Assembly (NCBI GenBank): GCA_034927445.1
Contig: JAYFPZ010000016.1
Location: 1 to 64,000 of the forward strand
Direction of reading: 5' to 3'
DNA: 64,000 bases
From: PHAA01 sp034927445
GTDB taxonomy: Bacteria > Bacillota > Syntrophomonadia > Syntrophomonadales > Syntrophomonadaceae
In this document: positions 17,677 through 27,270 of the stretch, in pieces
Position numbering within the stretch: the first letter of the stretch is position 1
Layout: the number at the start of each line of letters is the position of its first letter
Program-made: the position numbers and the translations under genes
Notes under the pieces: model-generated
The model's input: the letters and a program-made list of their open reading frames with translations, nothing else
What the model was told of the DNA's origin: nothing
The model's database searches: none

Positions 17677-17978
17677 AATGTGGTTAACATATTGATAGTA
17701 GACAATCGTACAGTACAATCATATGTTTGATAATTTGAAAAACGGGAAAAATTTAAAATGGAACTGGCACTTGTGCTCGGGTGCCAAAACTACTATGATA
17801 AATGTAGTTGCCGGTTGATGAATGTCGATTTATTGAGGTTTGTGACCTAATAGGGAACTTGTAATAAAAGTAATATAATAGCTGTAGTACTTGCAGGGAT
17901 CAACATAGTTAGCCCGAAGGTGGGACTCAGATTTAGCCCAAACTTTAGTGATTAAAATCTATGAAAATGGAGTAAATA
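17677..17978. other. Gene-free stretch before the rhomboid gene
   Basis: No gene is seen. It contains a short hairpin GGCAC...GGTGCC near 17765-17785 and a TATAAT-like box (AATATAATAG) near 17875. The TGGCAC here is not followed by a -12 element at the right distance, so it is not a sigma-54 promoter. Confidence 0.5.
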
Positions 17979-18671
17979 ATGTTTCCTTTAAGAGACAGCA
18001 CTCGCGGCGAGCATTTTCCCGTAGTGACAGTAATTCTGATAGCAATTAACACCCTGATATTTTATTACGAAATATCTTTGGGTGAACGGGGACTTAACGA
18101 TTTTACTTATATATTTGGACTGATACCTGCCTATTACACCCATTACCAAGGGCCCTGGCTGGGCTATCTTCCTTTTATAACCTCCATTTTCCTCCATGGC
18201 AGCTGGATGCACCTTATCGGCAATATGTGGATTTTGTGGTTGTTTGGAGACAACGTTGAAGATAAAATGGGGAAGGCACGCTTTTTAGCTTTTTATCTGC
18301 TTTGTGGCCTGATAGCGAGCATAACCCACTTTGCCTTTAATCTTTCTTCCCAGGTACCCGTAGTTGGCGCTTCAGGAGCTGTTGCCGGAATTATGGGGGC
18401 TTATTTCCTGATGTTTAGAAGAGCCAAAGTTCTTACCTATATACCGCCTATCTTTTTCTTTAACTTCCCGGCTTGGATCTACCTGGGTTTCTGGGCTATT
18501 ACCCAAATATACGGTGGGGCTGCCGGACTGCTGACGGTTGGCTCAGAGCAGACCGTGGCTTTTTGGGCTCATATCGGAGGATTTGCGGCGGGTATGATAC
18601 TGCATAAATTATTTTTACGGCCGAGAGCCAGATGGAAACAGGGGGGAGACTCCCCTGTTTCCCAGATCTAA
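17979..18671 (+). CDS. Rhomboid family intramembrane serine protease
   Basis: Membrane protease of 230 residues with about six membrane helices. The catalytic serine lies in VGASGAVAGIMG (GxSG) near residue 132 and the catalytic histidine in AHIGGFAAG near residue 197. The HGSWMHLIGNMWILW segment is the conserved HxxxN region of rhomboids. A long loop follows the first helix, as in bacterial members. The substrate is unknown. The stop codon abuts the stop of the convergent gene at 18672, and the last codons contain the hairpin at 18636-18660. Confidence 0.9.
   Translation: MFPLRDSTRGEHFPVVTVILIAINTLIFYYEISLGERGLNDFTYIFGLIPAYYTHYQGPWLGYLPFITSIFLHGSWMHLIGNMWILWLFGDNVEDKMGKARFLAFYLLCGLIASITHFAFNLSSQVPVVGASGAVAGIMGAYFLMFRRAKVLTYIPPIFFFNFPAWIYLGFWAITQIYGGAAGLLTVGSEQTVAFWAHIGGFAAGMILHKLFLRPRARWKQGGDSPVSQI
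18636..18660. terminator. Hairpin in the 3' end of the rhomboid gene
   Basis: AAACAGGGG-GGAGACT-CCCCTGTTT, a perfect 9-bp stem at the convergent junction, inside the coding sequence. The AACAGGGG arm also occurs in the hairpins near 20755 and 34013. Confidence 0.5.
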
Positions 18672-19823
18672 CTATCTATCCACGGTACTGGCTATAAGTT
18701 TGCTGGTTTCCAGACTGGCCAGCCGCAGGGCTTCATTATCCGGCTGCAAAAAGTATATGGTATTTTCAATCCTGTCCTGACTGGCTTTGATTTCCTGCCA
18801 GTGCCGCTCACCTTCATACAGGTTCATACATCCCTGCAGGTCATCAGCTCGGCCCGTTTCTAGATAACGTTTGAATTTACCTAGTATCTCAACTTGCTGA
18901 TAGTCTAAATGGATAACGCTGCGGCGGATTATTTCCTGGTAAATTCCCAACCAGACTGTGACTTCTTTAATTTTACCCGTAGCTTCCCGGATATCGTGGC
19001 GGCACTTTTTGATAAAGTTTTCTTTATATTCATCCCAGTTCTGCAGGGCTTCCTTATATCTTTCACAGGCTTTGTCGTATTCGCGGCATTTTATATAGTA
19101 AATTTTCATATTGCGATTGTAATCGGCGGAAATATCACGTTTATTTTGCGCTTTTAGAATTTGTAAAAATGTGAATTTTCCCGTTGTATTATCAGGTTTG
19201 TCCGGTTTCTGCGGCGCCGAACCGGGATCCCGGGGTGAGATTTCCTCCTGGTTTAATATTTCCTGGCGTCCTTCCAGAAAGATATTCAAATAATCCAGGC
19301 ACTGACCGATTTCTTCAATTTGCTTCAAGCTGGCGCTGCACATGGAAATTTCCCGGATTAAATCGTCTTTGTTTTTGATGGTTTTTTTAGCGGTTTTGCG
19401 GGTTTGCAAATATTTTTGCAATTCCCGCTTGACCGGCGGCACCTTGTGAAGATTCAGCAAAACTGTGAAATCGTCGGAAGTAAGAGGATCATTTTTTAAA
19501 GTATATAACCGGGTTATATAGAACTGGGTGCAGGTTGGGCCGTAGTAATACGGGCCAATGACGTTCATATACTCGCTGTCCTGCAGAATTTCCAGGTCCG
19601 GTTCCACCTGCAGTTCTTCGGTAAAGAATTCCAGCCACATTCCGAGCTTTTCACCATCGCCGTAACCATTCTCCAACCACTCGCGCATTTGGTAGTAAGC
19701 ATCCAGGGTAATATTAATGCGAGAATTATAATAATAAAATAAAATTTGCTCCGGAGTATAGTTGTTAAAGGTTGACAGATCAAGTACGTGCCCACCCTCC
19801 TTATTTAAAAATGTTTTAAACAT
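18672..19823 (-). CDS. Uncharacterised coiled-coil-rich protein
   Basis: I do not recognise this 383-residue protein. It has no signal peptide or membrane helix. Residues 1-150 are rich in Tyr and aromatic residues (ILFYYYNSR, VIGPYYYGPTCTQFYIT). The remainder is charged and helical with likely coiled coils at about 150-185 and 245-330, separated by a Pro-rich linker (SPRDPGSAPQKPDKPDN). RBS GGAGG precedes the ATG on the minus strand. It is monocistronic, tail-to-tail with the rhomboid gene. Confidence 0.75.
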   Translation of the reverse strand: MFKTFLNKEGGHVLDLSTFNNYTPEQILFYYYNSRINITLDAYYQMREWLENGYGDGEKLGMWLEFFTEELQVEPDLEILQDSEYMNVIGPYYYGPTCTQFYITRLYTLKNDPLTSDDFTVLLNLHKVPPVKRELQKYLQTRKTAKKTIKNKDDLIREISMCSASLKQIEEIGQCLDYLNIFLEGRQEILNQEEISPRDPGSAPQKPDKPDNTTGKFTFLQILKAQNKRDISADYNRNMKIYYIKCREYDKACERYKEALQNWDEYKENFIKKCRHDIREATGKIKEVTVWLGIYQEIIRRSVIHLDYQQVEILGKFKRYLETGRADDLQGCMNLYEGERHWQEIKASQDRIENTIYFLQPDNEALRLASLETSKLIASTVDR

Positions 19824-20000
19824 TATTAATCCTCCTTAAATTTTATTTTATATTAATTTCTATATTTTACCATAAAATCCTTCTTTTAACTAAGAGGTTT
19901 ATAAAAAATTTTAGGCAGGCATTATATAAGGATTTACCGATTGGGGAAAAATAAGCCATAATCTGCTGACTCAAAAATCTATAACGGAGGTATGGCGAGG

Positions 20001-20189
20001 TTGGAAAAGAAACGTAAAAAATTGAAACCGGTTTTGACTGAAAGAGACAGATTAAAGGTGGAGATTGCCAAGGAGTTGGGACTATGGGAACAAATTGAAA
20101 AAGAAGGCTGGGAATCTTTGAGCAATGCCGCTTGTGGCCGGGTGGGAGGAATAATGCGCCAAAGGCTCAAGGAAAACAAACAAGCTTAA
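20001..20189 (+). CDS. Small acid-soluble spore protein, alpha/beta type
   Basis: DNA-binding protein of the dormant spore core. The segment LKVEIAKELGLWEQIEKEGW followed by LSNAACGRVGGIMRQRL matches the two conserved blocks of alpha/beta SASPs, including the E-I-A germination-protease region and the GxxGG turn. The ribosome site GGAGG (19986-19990) is one base from an ATG at 19992 but ten from TTG 20001, so I prefer TTG; ATG 19992 would add three residues. It indicates a spore-former. Confidence 0.85.
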   Translation: MEKKRKKLKPVLTERDRLKVEIAKELGLWEQIEKEGWESLSNAACGRVGGIMRQRLKENKQA

Positions 20190-20268
20190 TTAACAAAGAG
20201 GCAGGTTTTTAATCTATAATTAAATTTAGAATTTGCCAAAATGAAACAAAAGAGGTTGACGGTTTATC

Positions 20269-20733
20269 ATGCAGGAAATCGAAAGGGTAAAAAGGTTTTT
20301 AAATGAGAGAAATCCCCAACTCCGAATTATCGTCCTGGAAGACAGTACCAAGACTGCTGTTCTGGCTGCCCAGGCTTTGGGAACCGAGGTAGGACAAATC
20401 GCCAAATCAATAGTATTCAAAACAAAAAAGGAAGAGTACTTAATGGTGGTATCAGCCGGAGACGTCCGTTTGGATAGCAAGGCTATCCGGGAAACCGTCG
20501 GGGAAAGAGTAAGAATGGCCAATGCCGACGAAGTCTTGGAAGTTACCGGATTTAATGTAGGGGGAGTCTGTCCCTTTGCTCTGCGCCGGGCGATCCCGAT
20601 ATATCTGGATGAGAGCCTTAAGCGTTACGATATTGTATATGCGGCGGCCGGAACCGCTCATACGGCTTTGCCTATAAGCTATGAGGAATTATTAAAGATA
20701 ACCGGGGGAAGAGCCTGCAAATTTTCAGCTTAA
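20269..20733 (+). CDS. YbaK/EbsC-family aminoacyl-tRNA deacylase
   Basis: Single-domain editing protein of 154 residues, most likely hydrolysing Cys-tRNA(Pro) or a related mischarged tRNA in the cytoplasm. The family hallmarks are visible: GQIAKSIVFKTKKEEYLMVVSAGDVRLD with the conserved lysine, FNVGGVCPFAL, and YAAAGTAHTALPIS near the C terminus. The reading frame starts ATG 20269 after AGAGGTTGACG. It is a stand-alone gene between the spore protein and dnaE. Confidence 0.88.
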   Translation: MQEIERVKRFLNERNPQLRIIVLEDSTKTAVLAAQALGTEVGQIAKSIVFKTKKEEYLMVVSAGDVRLDSKAIRETVGERVRMANADEVLEVTGFNVGGVCPFALRRAIPIYLDESLKRYDIVYAAAGTAHTALPISYEELLKITGGRACKFSA

Positions 20734-20751
20734 ACGGCTGCCAGCCAAAGT

Positions 20752-20810
20752 GGTGAACAGGGGGAAACAGGGAAAGAGGAAACAAGAGAACCGTCCTCTG
20801 TTTCCCCAAA
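20752..20810 (+). repeat. AACAGGGGG-type inverted repeat
   Basis: GGGGAAACAG near 20759 can pair with CTGTTTCCCC near 20800. The surrounding text (GTGAACAGGGGGA, AACCGTCC) matches the family of the perfect inverted repeat at 34013-34087. It probably also terminates ybaK. Confidence 0.5.
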
Positions 20811-20878
20811 AGTAATATAATGAAAGCGGATGTAACAATGGAGTGTCTCGGTTGTTACGCGGTGCGGAGAAGGAGAAT

Positions 20879-23800
20879 ATGGGAAACGGTTTTGTACATC
20901 TTCATAATCATTCGGAGTTCAGCTTATTGGATGGAGCCTGCCGGATCAAGGATCTGGCGGGCCGGGCCTTGGAAATGGGGATGCCGGCCATAGCCATTAC
21001 TGATCACGGGGTTCTCTACGGCATCATCGATTTTTACCGAGAGGCTAAGAAACTTGGTATAAAGCCGATTATTGGCTGCGAGGTTTATGTTGCTCCCCGC
21101 AGTCGTTTAGACAAGGAAAATCGTTTTGATGACGGCAACTTTCATCTGACCCTGTTATGTAAAAACGAAATTGGCTACAAAAATTTGATCCAGTTGGTCA
21201 GTCGGGCATTTTTAGAGGGATTTTATTATAAACCCCGGGTGGACAAAGAACTATTGGAACAATACCATGACGGCTTGATTGCCCTGAGTGGATGTGTAGC
21301 CGGAGAGATACCCCAGCTTATTTTGGCCGGCAATAGAGACGCGGCCGCCGACCTGGCCCGCGAGTATGATAAGATTTTTGGACCCGGTAATTTCTACCTG
21401 GAGGTGCAGGATCACGGACTGGAAATTGAAAAAGAGGTCTGCCGGACCATGGTGCAGATTGGTGAGGAGACGGGGATTCCTCTAGTTGCAAGCAACGATG
21501 CCCATTATATCCGTAAGGAGGATGCAACCGTTCACGATGTGCTCCTGTGCATTCAAACCGGCAAGGTGGTTACCGACCAGGAAAGAATGCGCTTCGAGGG
21601 CAGTGAATTCTACTTAAAGACCGAAGACGAAATGCGGGAGTTGTTTGCCTACTGCCCCCAGGCCCTGGATAATACCCTGATAATTGCGCAGCAGTGTAAT
21701 CTTGAGTTTGCTTTTGGGGATTTTCACCTGCCTTATTTTGCGATTCCCGAGGGTCACACCCCCGAGACCTACCTTCATCAATTAACCCTGGCCAAGTTTG
21801 CTCAAAAGTATGCAGAGCCCGATCAATTCATCATTGACCGCCTGGCTTATGAGCTGAACATGATCAATGAAATGGGATTTGCCGAGTACTTCCTTATTGT
21901 TCAGGACCTGGTGTCCTGGTCCAAAGACAACGGGGTGCCGGTAGGACCTGGCAGAGGTTCGGCCGCCGGCAGCCTGGTTTCATATGTATTGGGTATCACG
22001 AATATAGACCCCCTAAAATATGACCTGCTGTTTGAACGTTTTCTAAATCCCGAACGGGTCAGCATGCCTGATATAGATATAGATTTTTGCTTCGAAAAAA
22101 GGGACCGGGTAATTGATTATATTGTTGAACGGTACGGTTCAGACCGGGTGGCGCAAATAATTACTTTCGGCACCATGGCCGCCCGGGCAGCTATTCGTGA
22201 TGTTGGCCGAGCCCTGGACGTACCCTATGGGGACGTTGACCGCATTGCCAAGATGATTCCTGCCGAGTTGGGGGTTACCATAGACAGATCCCTGGAGATT
22301 TCAGCAGATCTGGCCCAGGCCTACCAAAATGATTATGACACCCGCCGCATTATAGATATTGCACGGGCTTTGGAAGGCATGCCCCGCCACGCCTCCATCC
22401 ACGCTGCGGGGGTAGTGATTGGCCGGGAGACTTTGAGCACCCTGCTGCCTTTGCAGAAAACCCCCGATGGGCATGTAATTACCCAGTTTGCGAAAGAAAC
22501 GGTGGAAGACATAGGTCTGCTTAAAATGGATATTTTGGGCTTGCGCACCCTGACGGTATTGGACCGGGCAGTGGAAATTATTAAGAAAACACGTGGATTA
22601 TCCGTGGATTTGGATAATTTGCCCCTGGATGATGGTAAAGTTTATGAGTTGCTGCAGTCGGGCAACACCATCGGGGTCTTCCAATTGGAGAGTGATGGTC
22701 TGCGCCGAATATTGATGGAAATGAAGCCCAACCGCTTCGAGGATTTGATTGCGGTGATCGCGCTTTACCGTCCCGGTCCGCTGGGGAGCGGCATGGTGGA
22801 GGATTTTATCAACCGCAAACAGGGACGCCAGGAACTGGAGTACCTGCATCCCGCCCTGGAAAACATACTGAAGGAAACTTATGGAGTAGTCCTTTATCAG
22901 GAGCAGGTTATGCGGGTGGCCAGCGATTTGGCCAATTTTACCATGGGTGAAGCCGATATCCTCCGCCGGGCCATGGGCAAGAAAAAAGTCAGCGAGCTTA
23001 TGGCTATGCGGGACAAATTTGTCCGGGGAGCGGCGCAGAACCATATTGATGAAGAAATTGCCACCCGTCTTTTCGATATAATGGAAAGCTTCGCCGGTTA
23101 TGGTTTCAACAAGAGCCATTCGGCCGCTTATGCTTTGATTACCTACCAGACCGCTTATTTAAAAACTTATTTTCCGCTGGAATTCATGTGCGCTTTTCTA
23201 AGCAGTGTGATTGAGCATCAGGAGCGGGTGGTTTTCTATATTAAGGAATGCAAGAAAATGGGGATTGCCATCCTCCCTCCCGACATTAATGAGAGTTATG
23301 AGAACTTCACGGTAGCTGCCGGCGGTATCAGGTTTGGCCTCGGGGCCATTAAAAATGTGGGCGTCAACGCAGTCAAAGCTATTGTGGATGTCCGCGCGAC
23401 CGGAAAATTTGCCTCCTTTTTTGATTTCTGCCAGCGTATAGATCTATCCCAGATCAACAAACGCATGGTTGAAAATCTGATTGTGGCAGGGTGCTTTGAC
23501 TCGCTGGGCTTGACCCGCAAACAAACCTTTTCGATTATGGATGAATCAATGCGCCTGGCTGTCCAGATCAGGCAGGCCAGCAACGGGAACCAGATGTCCC
23601 TCTTCGGCGAGACGGATACGATGGCGGAAGAACCGGCAGTAGCGGTTAAAGGGGAATGGGATAATTCTGAAAAGCTGGCCCGTGAAAAAGAAGTCCTGGG
23701 TTTCTACGTATCGGCCAACCCCTTGGATGCATATAGAAAGATAATGGGGCTGGTGGCTACGGATGAAATAGCCGCAGTAGAAAGTGGCAGCGGTGAAGAT

Positions 23801-24271
23801 TATGTCAGGTTGGTAGGGGTGCCGGTTAATCTGAGCAAAAAAATCAGCCGCAAGGGCGACCCCTATGCCCGCTTTTTCCTGGAAGATTTGAGCGGCCGTA
23901 TGGAGGTTATGCTCTTTCCTTCAGCTTACCGTCAGTTTATAAACAACATTAGAGCGGATGTGCCGGTTATCATTGAAGGTTTTGTCGACCGGCGGGAGGA
24001 GAATCCTAAAATTTCGCTGCGCCGCGCCGTGGAACTCAGCGGGAATTTAAAAGAGCTGCATATACGACTGCCTTATGAGAAAACTGATACTCAGGGAAAG
24101 CTGGAATTGGTGGAGATACTGCGCAAGTATCCCGGCCATATTGAAGTCTGCCTGCATCTGCCCAATAAGAAAATAATTGTAATGGATGAAAAATATGACG
24201 TGGATGCCGAGGCTGAGTTAAGAAACAGTCTGGGCGAGAAATATGGCAAAAATAATATATGGTTTAACTAA
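20879..24271 (+). CDS. dnaE: DNA polymerase III subunit alpha
   Basis: Replicative polymerase of the DnaE type (1130 residues). In order: PHP domain (HLHNHSEFSLLDGA at residues 6-19, AITDHG), the catalytic palm with the aspartates in MPDIDIDFCFEKRDR near residue 400, the fingers with GPGRGSAAGSLV, helix-hairpin-helix region (YGFNKSHSAAYALI), and a C-terminal OB fold (VRLVGVPVNLSKK, FFLEDLSGRMEVMLF). ATG 20879 was preferred over an upstream in-frame start at 20843 because AGAAGGAGAAT lies directly before it. The stop lies 13 bases before mtrB. Confidence 0.95.
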   Translation: MGNGFVHLHNHSEFSLLDGACRIKDLAGRALEMGMPAIAITDHGVLYGIIDFYREAKKLGIKPIIGCEVYVAPRSRLDKENRFDDGNFHLTLLCKNEIGYKNLIQLVSRAFLEGFYYKPRVDKELLEQYHDGLIALSGCVAGEIPQLILAGNRDAAADLAREYDKIFGPGNFYLEVQDHGLEIEKEVCRTMVQIGEETGIPLVASNDAHYIRKEDATVHDVLLCIQTGKVVTDQERMRFEGSEFYLKTEDEMRELFAYCPQALDNTLIIAQQCNLEFAFGDFHLPYFAIPEGHTPETYLHQLTLAKFAQKYAEPDQFIIDRLAYELNMINEMGFAEYFLIVQDLVSWSKDNGVPVGPGRGSAAGSLVSYVLGITNIDPLKYDLLFERFLNPERVSMPDIDIDFCFEKRDRVIDYIVERYGSDRVAQIITFGTMAARAAIRDVGRALDVPYGDVDRIAKMIPAELGVTIDRSLEISADLAQAYQNDYDTRRIIDIARALEGMPRHASIHAAGVVIGRETLSTLLPLQKTPDGHVITQFAKETVEDIGLLKMDILGLRTLTVLDRAVEIIKKTRGLSVDLDNLPLDDGKVYELLQSGNTIGVFQLESDGLRRILMEMKPNRFEDLIAVIALYRPGPLGSGMVEDFINRKQGRQELEYLHPALENILKETYGVVLYQEQVMRVASDLANFTMGEADILRRAMGKKKVSELMAMRDKFVRGAAQNHIDEEIATRLFDIMESFAGYGFNKSHSAAYALITYQTAYLKTYFPLEFMCAFLSSVIEHQERVVFYIKECKKMGIAILPPDINESYENFTVAAGGIRFGLGAIKNVGVNAVKAIVDVRATGKFASFFDFCQRIDLSQINKRMVENLIVAGCFDSLGLTRKQTFSIMDESMRLAVQIRQASNGNQMSLFGETDTMAEEPAVAVKGEWDNSEKLAREKEVLGFYVSANPLDAYRKIMGLVATDEIAAVESGSGEDYVRLVGVPVNLSKKISRKGDPYARFFLEDLSGRMEVMLFPSAYRQFINNIRADVPVIIEGFVDRREENPKISLRRAVELSGNLKELHIRLPYEKTDTQGKLELVEILRKYPGHIEVCLHLPNKKIIVMDEKYDVDAEAELRNSLGEKYGKNNIWFN

Positions 24272-24284
24272 AGGAGGTACAGGA

Positions 24285-24521
24285 ATGAACGATGCATATT
24301 TGGGAGAAGACTATATTGTGATCAAGGCCCTGGAAAATGGCGTAAACATAATAGGACTCACCCGGGGTTCGGATACCAAGTTTCACCATACCGAAAAGTT
24401 GGATAAAGGTGAGATTCTGGTCGTACAATTCACCGAGCATACTTCCGCCATCAAAATCAGAGGCAATGCCGAGGTTAGCCATCGCTACGGCATAACCTTG
24501 GGCGAGGGACCAAAAAAATAG
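24285..24521 (+). CDS. mtrB: trp RNA-binding attenuation protein (TRAP)
   Basis: Tryptophan-activated RNA-binding protein of 78 residues that forms an 11-subunit ring and binds spaced GAG/UAG triplets in trp leaders. The product matches Bacillus TRAP closely: VIKALENGVNIIGLTRGSDTKFHH and the tryptophan pocket / RNA-binding region LDKGEILVVQFTEHTSAIKIRG. Start ATG 24285 follows AAAGGAGGTACAGG. It lies between dnaE and pfkA, not with folE as in Bacillus subtilis, and no trp operon is in the window. Confidence 0.93.
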   Translation: MNDAYLGEDYIVIKALENGVNIIGLTRGSDTKFHHTEKLDKGEILVVQFTEHTSAIKIRGNAEVSHRYGITLGEGPKK

Positions 24522-24538
24522 CAACAGGAGGTGAACCT

Positions 24539-25495
24539 TTGATCAAACTGGCAGTTTTAACCAGTGGGGGGGATGCGTCCGGAATGAATGCAGCCATTCG
24601 GGCTGTGGTTCGTTCGGCCATCTATGGAGAAATGGAGGTTTATGGGGTTCACCAGGGGTTTGCAGGTTTAATCAATGGAGAAATAGAAAAGTTAAGCGCG
24701 GGCTCGGTAGCCGATATTATCCACCGGGGCGGTACGGTTTTACAAACCTCCCGCTCGGAAGGTTTTAAAACCGAAGCCGGCCGCCAACAGGCCGCCGGCT
24801 TGTTAAAGGTATTAGGGATCGGGCACCTGGTAGTTATAGGTGGAAATGGCAGTCTGCGGGGGGGATACGAATTATCCAAACTAGGAATAAATGTAATCGG
24901 CATCCCGGCGACAATTGACAATGATGTTCCCCATACGGCTTCAATCGGTTTTGACACTGCCGTAAACACCGTTCTTGAAGCCATTAACCGCTTGCGGGAT
25001 ACCGCCAGCAGCCATGGCCGTATTTTTGTCATCGAAGTTATGGGAAGAGACTGCGGGGAAATTGCCTTGGCGGCTGGTGTTGCCGGAGGAGCGGAGTCCG
25101 TACTGATTCCCGAAATTGCAACTGACTTGGAACAAGTTCTGGACAAGATTAAAAAGGGCACTGAGCGCGGGAAATTGCACAGCATAATCATTGTGGCCGA
25201 AGGGGTATATCCGGTAATAGAACTTAAGGATAAAATCCAGCAGGAGACCGGCCATGAAACCAGGGTCAGCATCTTGGGACATATGCAAAGAGGAGGAACC
25301 CCCACAGCAGTTGACCGGATATTAGCCTCATGTATGGGAAAACATGCGGTCGATCTGATTGCCCGGGGTGAGCGGAATGTGCTGGTCGGCGGTGAGGGCA
25401 ACAAGGTATTTGCCATACCCTTGGAACAGGTTGTAAACAGCACCCGCCAGCCTGAAATGGAGATGTATGAAATCGCCAGGATACTATCAATTTAA
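24539..25495 (+). CDS. pfkA: 6-phosphofructokinase
   Basis: ATP-dependent phosphorylation of fructose-6-phosphate, 318 residues. It has LTSGGDASGMNAAIRA at the N terminus (usually GGDAPG), the catalytic PATIDNDVP near residue 125, and GHMQRGGTPTAVDR. The Mg-ATP loop reads GGNGSL rather than the usual GGDGS, so the Asp equivalent to E. coli D103 is Asn. Start is TTG 24541-frame at 24539 after GGAGGTGAACC. It is followed 13 bases later by pyk, so the two committed glycolytic enzymes are co-transcribed. Confidence 0.92.
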   Translation: MIKLAVLTSGGDASGMNAAIRAVVRSAIYGEMEVYGVHQGFAGLINGEIEKLSAGSVADIIHRGGTVLQTSRSEGFKTEAGRQQAAGLLKVLGIGHLVVIGGNGSLRGGYELSKLGINVIGIPATIDNDVPHTASIGFDTAVNTVLEAINRLRDTASSHGRIFVIEVMGRDCGEIALAAGVAGGAESVLIPEIATDLEQVLDKIKKGTERGKLHSIIIVAEGVYPVIELKDKIQQETGHETRVSILGHMQRGGTPTAVDRILASCMGKHAVDLIARGERNVLVGGEGNKVFAIPLEQVVNSTRQPEMEMYEIARILSI

Positions 25496-25508
25496 AGGGA
25501 GGAAGAAT

Positions 25509-27257
25509 ATGCGCAAGACCAAGATAATATGTACGATTGGACCAGCCAGTGAAAATAAGGAAGTAATGATGCAACTGGCAGCGCAGGGAATGAATGTGGC
25601 GCGGCTGAATTTCTCCCACGGCGAACATTCCGAACATAAAAAGAGGATAGATACGGTGCGCCAGGTGGCCGCCGAAACCAACCGCACTCTCGCCCTAATG
25701 CTGGACACCAAGGGGCCTGAGATACGAACGGGCAGGCTGCAAGACCAAAAAGCAATTTTGGTGGCCGGCCAAAAATTTATTTTGACTACGCGAGCCGTAC
25801 CCGGTGACGAACAGGAAGTTCAGGTTAGTTATCCCCAACTTCCTCTGGAGGTAAAACCGGGTACCTCTATTTTGCTTTCCGATGGCTTGATTAACCTTAC
25901 GGTGCTGGAAACCACATCTACCGATATCACTTGCCAGGTGGTCAACGGCGGGGTCCTGGGTGAGAAAAAAGGGGTTAATGTTCCCGGAGTCAGAATCAAT
26001 ATGCCTTTTTTGAATGCCAAAGATATTGCCGATATTAATTTTGGGATTGATCAGGAGGTAGACTATATTGCCGCTTCCTTCGTCCGCAAAGCCCAGGATG
26101 TTCTGGAAATTCGGCGGATACTGGAGGCAAGGGATGCGTCAATTGATATAATTGCCAAGATTGAGAGCCAGGGCGGGGTTGACCATTTGGATGAGATTAT
26201 CAAGGTGGCTGATGGCATTATGGTAGCTCGGGGGGACCTGGGCGTTGAAATACCCGCTGAAGAGGTTCCGCTGGTACAGAAAAAAATTATTGCAAAATGC
26301 AGCCGGGCAGGCAAGGTAGTGATCATCGCCACCCAGATGCTGGATTCCATGATCAACAACCCCCGTCCGACCCGGGCGGAAGTATCTGACGTAGCCAACG
26401 CCATTTTTGACGGTGCGGATGCCATCATGCTCTCCGGCGAAAGTGCAGCCGGCAAGTATCCGGTGGAAACGGTTGCAACCATGGCCAGGATTGCCAAACG
26501 GGCGGAAGAGGTTTTAAATTATCAGGAAATCCTGAGAAGCAAGCGGCTGCAGGGAAATTTATCGGTCACCGATGCGATCAGTTACGCAACCTGCGCCACC
26601 GCTGCCAGCTTAGGCATATCATCCATAATTACCGCCACCAGTAGTGGAAATACCGCCCGCATGGTGGCCAAATACCGTCCCCGGGCGGATATTATCGCGG
26701 TAACCTCTAATCCCAAAGTGATGCGAAGACTATCTCTGGTCTGGGGCGTACATCCCGTACTGACCCGGGAAACCACTGGAACGGATGAGCTATTTGAGGA
26801 AGCTCTGCTCCGCTGTCTGGAGATTGGCTATATAAACAAGGGCGATATGGTCGTTCTCACGGCAGGCAGCCGGCCGGGTTTCCCCGGTACTACCAATCTG
26901 CTTAAAGTTCACGTAGTGGGAGACATATTGGTACAGGGTATGGGAATTGGATCTAAACCGGTCAGCGGTAAAGTAAGAGTGGTATTGCGGGAAGAGGATT
27001 TGGACAAAATCCAACCCGGAGATATTCTGGTATGCCGTTCCGCCGATAAATCTTTTGCTCCCTACCTGGACCGTCTCAATGGTCTGGTGGCGGAGGAAGG
27101 CGGCTTGACTTCCGATGCCGCGATAATGGGTCTTAATACTGGATTACAGGTGATTGTAGGCGCCAGCAATGCCACCCATGTCCTGGAAAATGATATGCTG
27201 ATCACCATTGATACAGCTCATGGGAGGATTTACAGCGGCTTAGCAAAAATTTTGTAG
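25509..27257 (+). CDS. pyk: Pyruvate kinase with C-terminal PEP-utiliser-like domain
   Basis: Converts phosphoenolpyruvate and ADP to pyruvate and ATP. The product (582 residues) has KIICTIGPASEN at the start, the active-site segment IMVARGDLGVEIP near residue 240 and MLSGESAAGKYPVE. After residue 475 comes the extra C-terminal domain of Bacillus-type enzymes. There the phosphohistidine-like motif TSHAA of relatives reads TSDAA (GGLTSDAAIMG), so the domain has no His at that position. ATG 25509 follows AAGGGAGGAAGAAT. It ends the dnaE-mtrB-pfkA-pyk run. Confidence 0.93.
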   Translation: MRKTKIICTIGPASENKEVMMQLAAQGMNVARLNFSHGEHSEHKKRIDTVRQVAAETNRTLALMLDTKGPEIRTGRLQDQKAILVAGQKFILTTRAVPGDEQEVQVSYPQLPLEVKPGTSILLSDGLINLTVLETTSTDITCQVVNGGVLGEKKGVNVPGVRINMPFLNAKDIADINFGIDQEVDYIAASFVRKAQDVLEIRRILEARDASIDIIAKIESQGGVDHLDEIIKVADGIMVARGDLGVEIPAEEVPLVQKKIIAKCSRAGKVVIIATQMLDSMINNPRPTRAEVSDVANAIFDGADAIMLSGESAAGKYPVETVATMARIAKRAEEVLNYQEILRSKRLQGNLSVTDAISYATCATAASLGISSIITATSSGNTARMVAKYRPRADIIAVTSNPKVMRRLSLVWGVHPVLTRETTGTDELFEEALLRCLEIGYINKGDMVVLTAGSRPGFPGTTNLLKVHVVGDILVQGMGIGSKPVSGKVRVVLREEDLDKIQPGDILVCRSADKSFAPYLDRLNGLVAEEGGLTSDAAIMGLNTGLQVIVGASNATHVLENDMLITIDTAHGRIYSGLAKIL

Positions 27258-27270
27258 TTTTTAATAAATT

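Noticed and set aside
17760..17790. TGGCAC at about 17764 as a fourth sigma-54 promoter
   Set aside because: The expected TTGC is not found at the right spacing (the sequence continues TTGTGCTCG), so the -12 element is missing.
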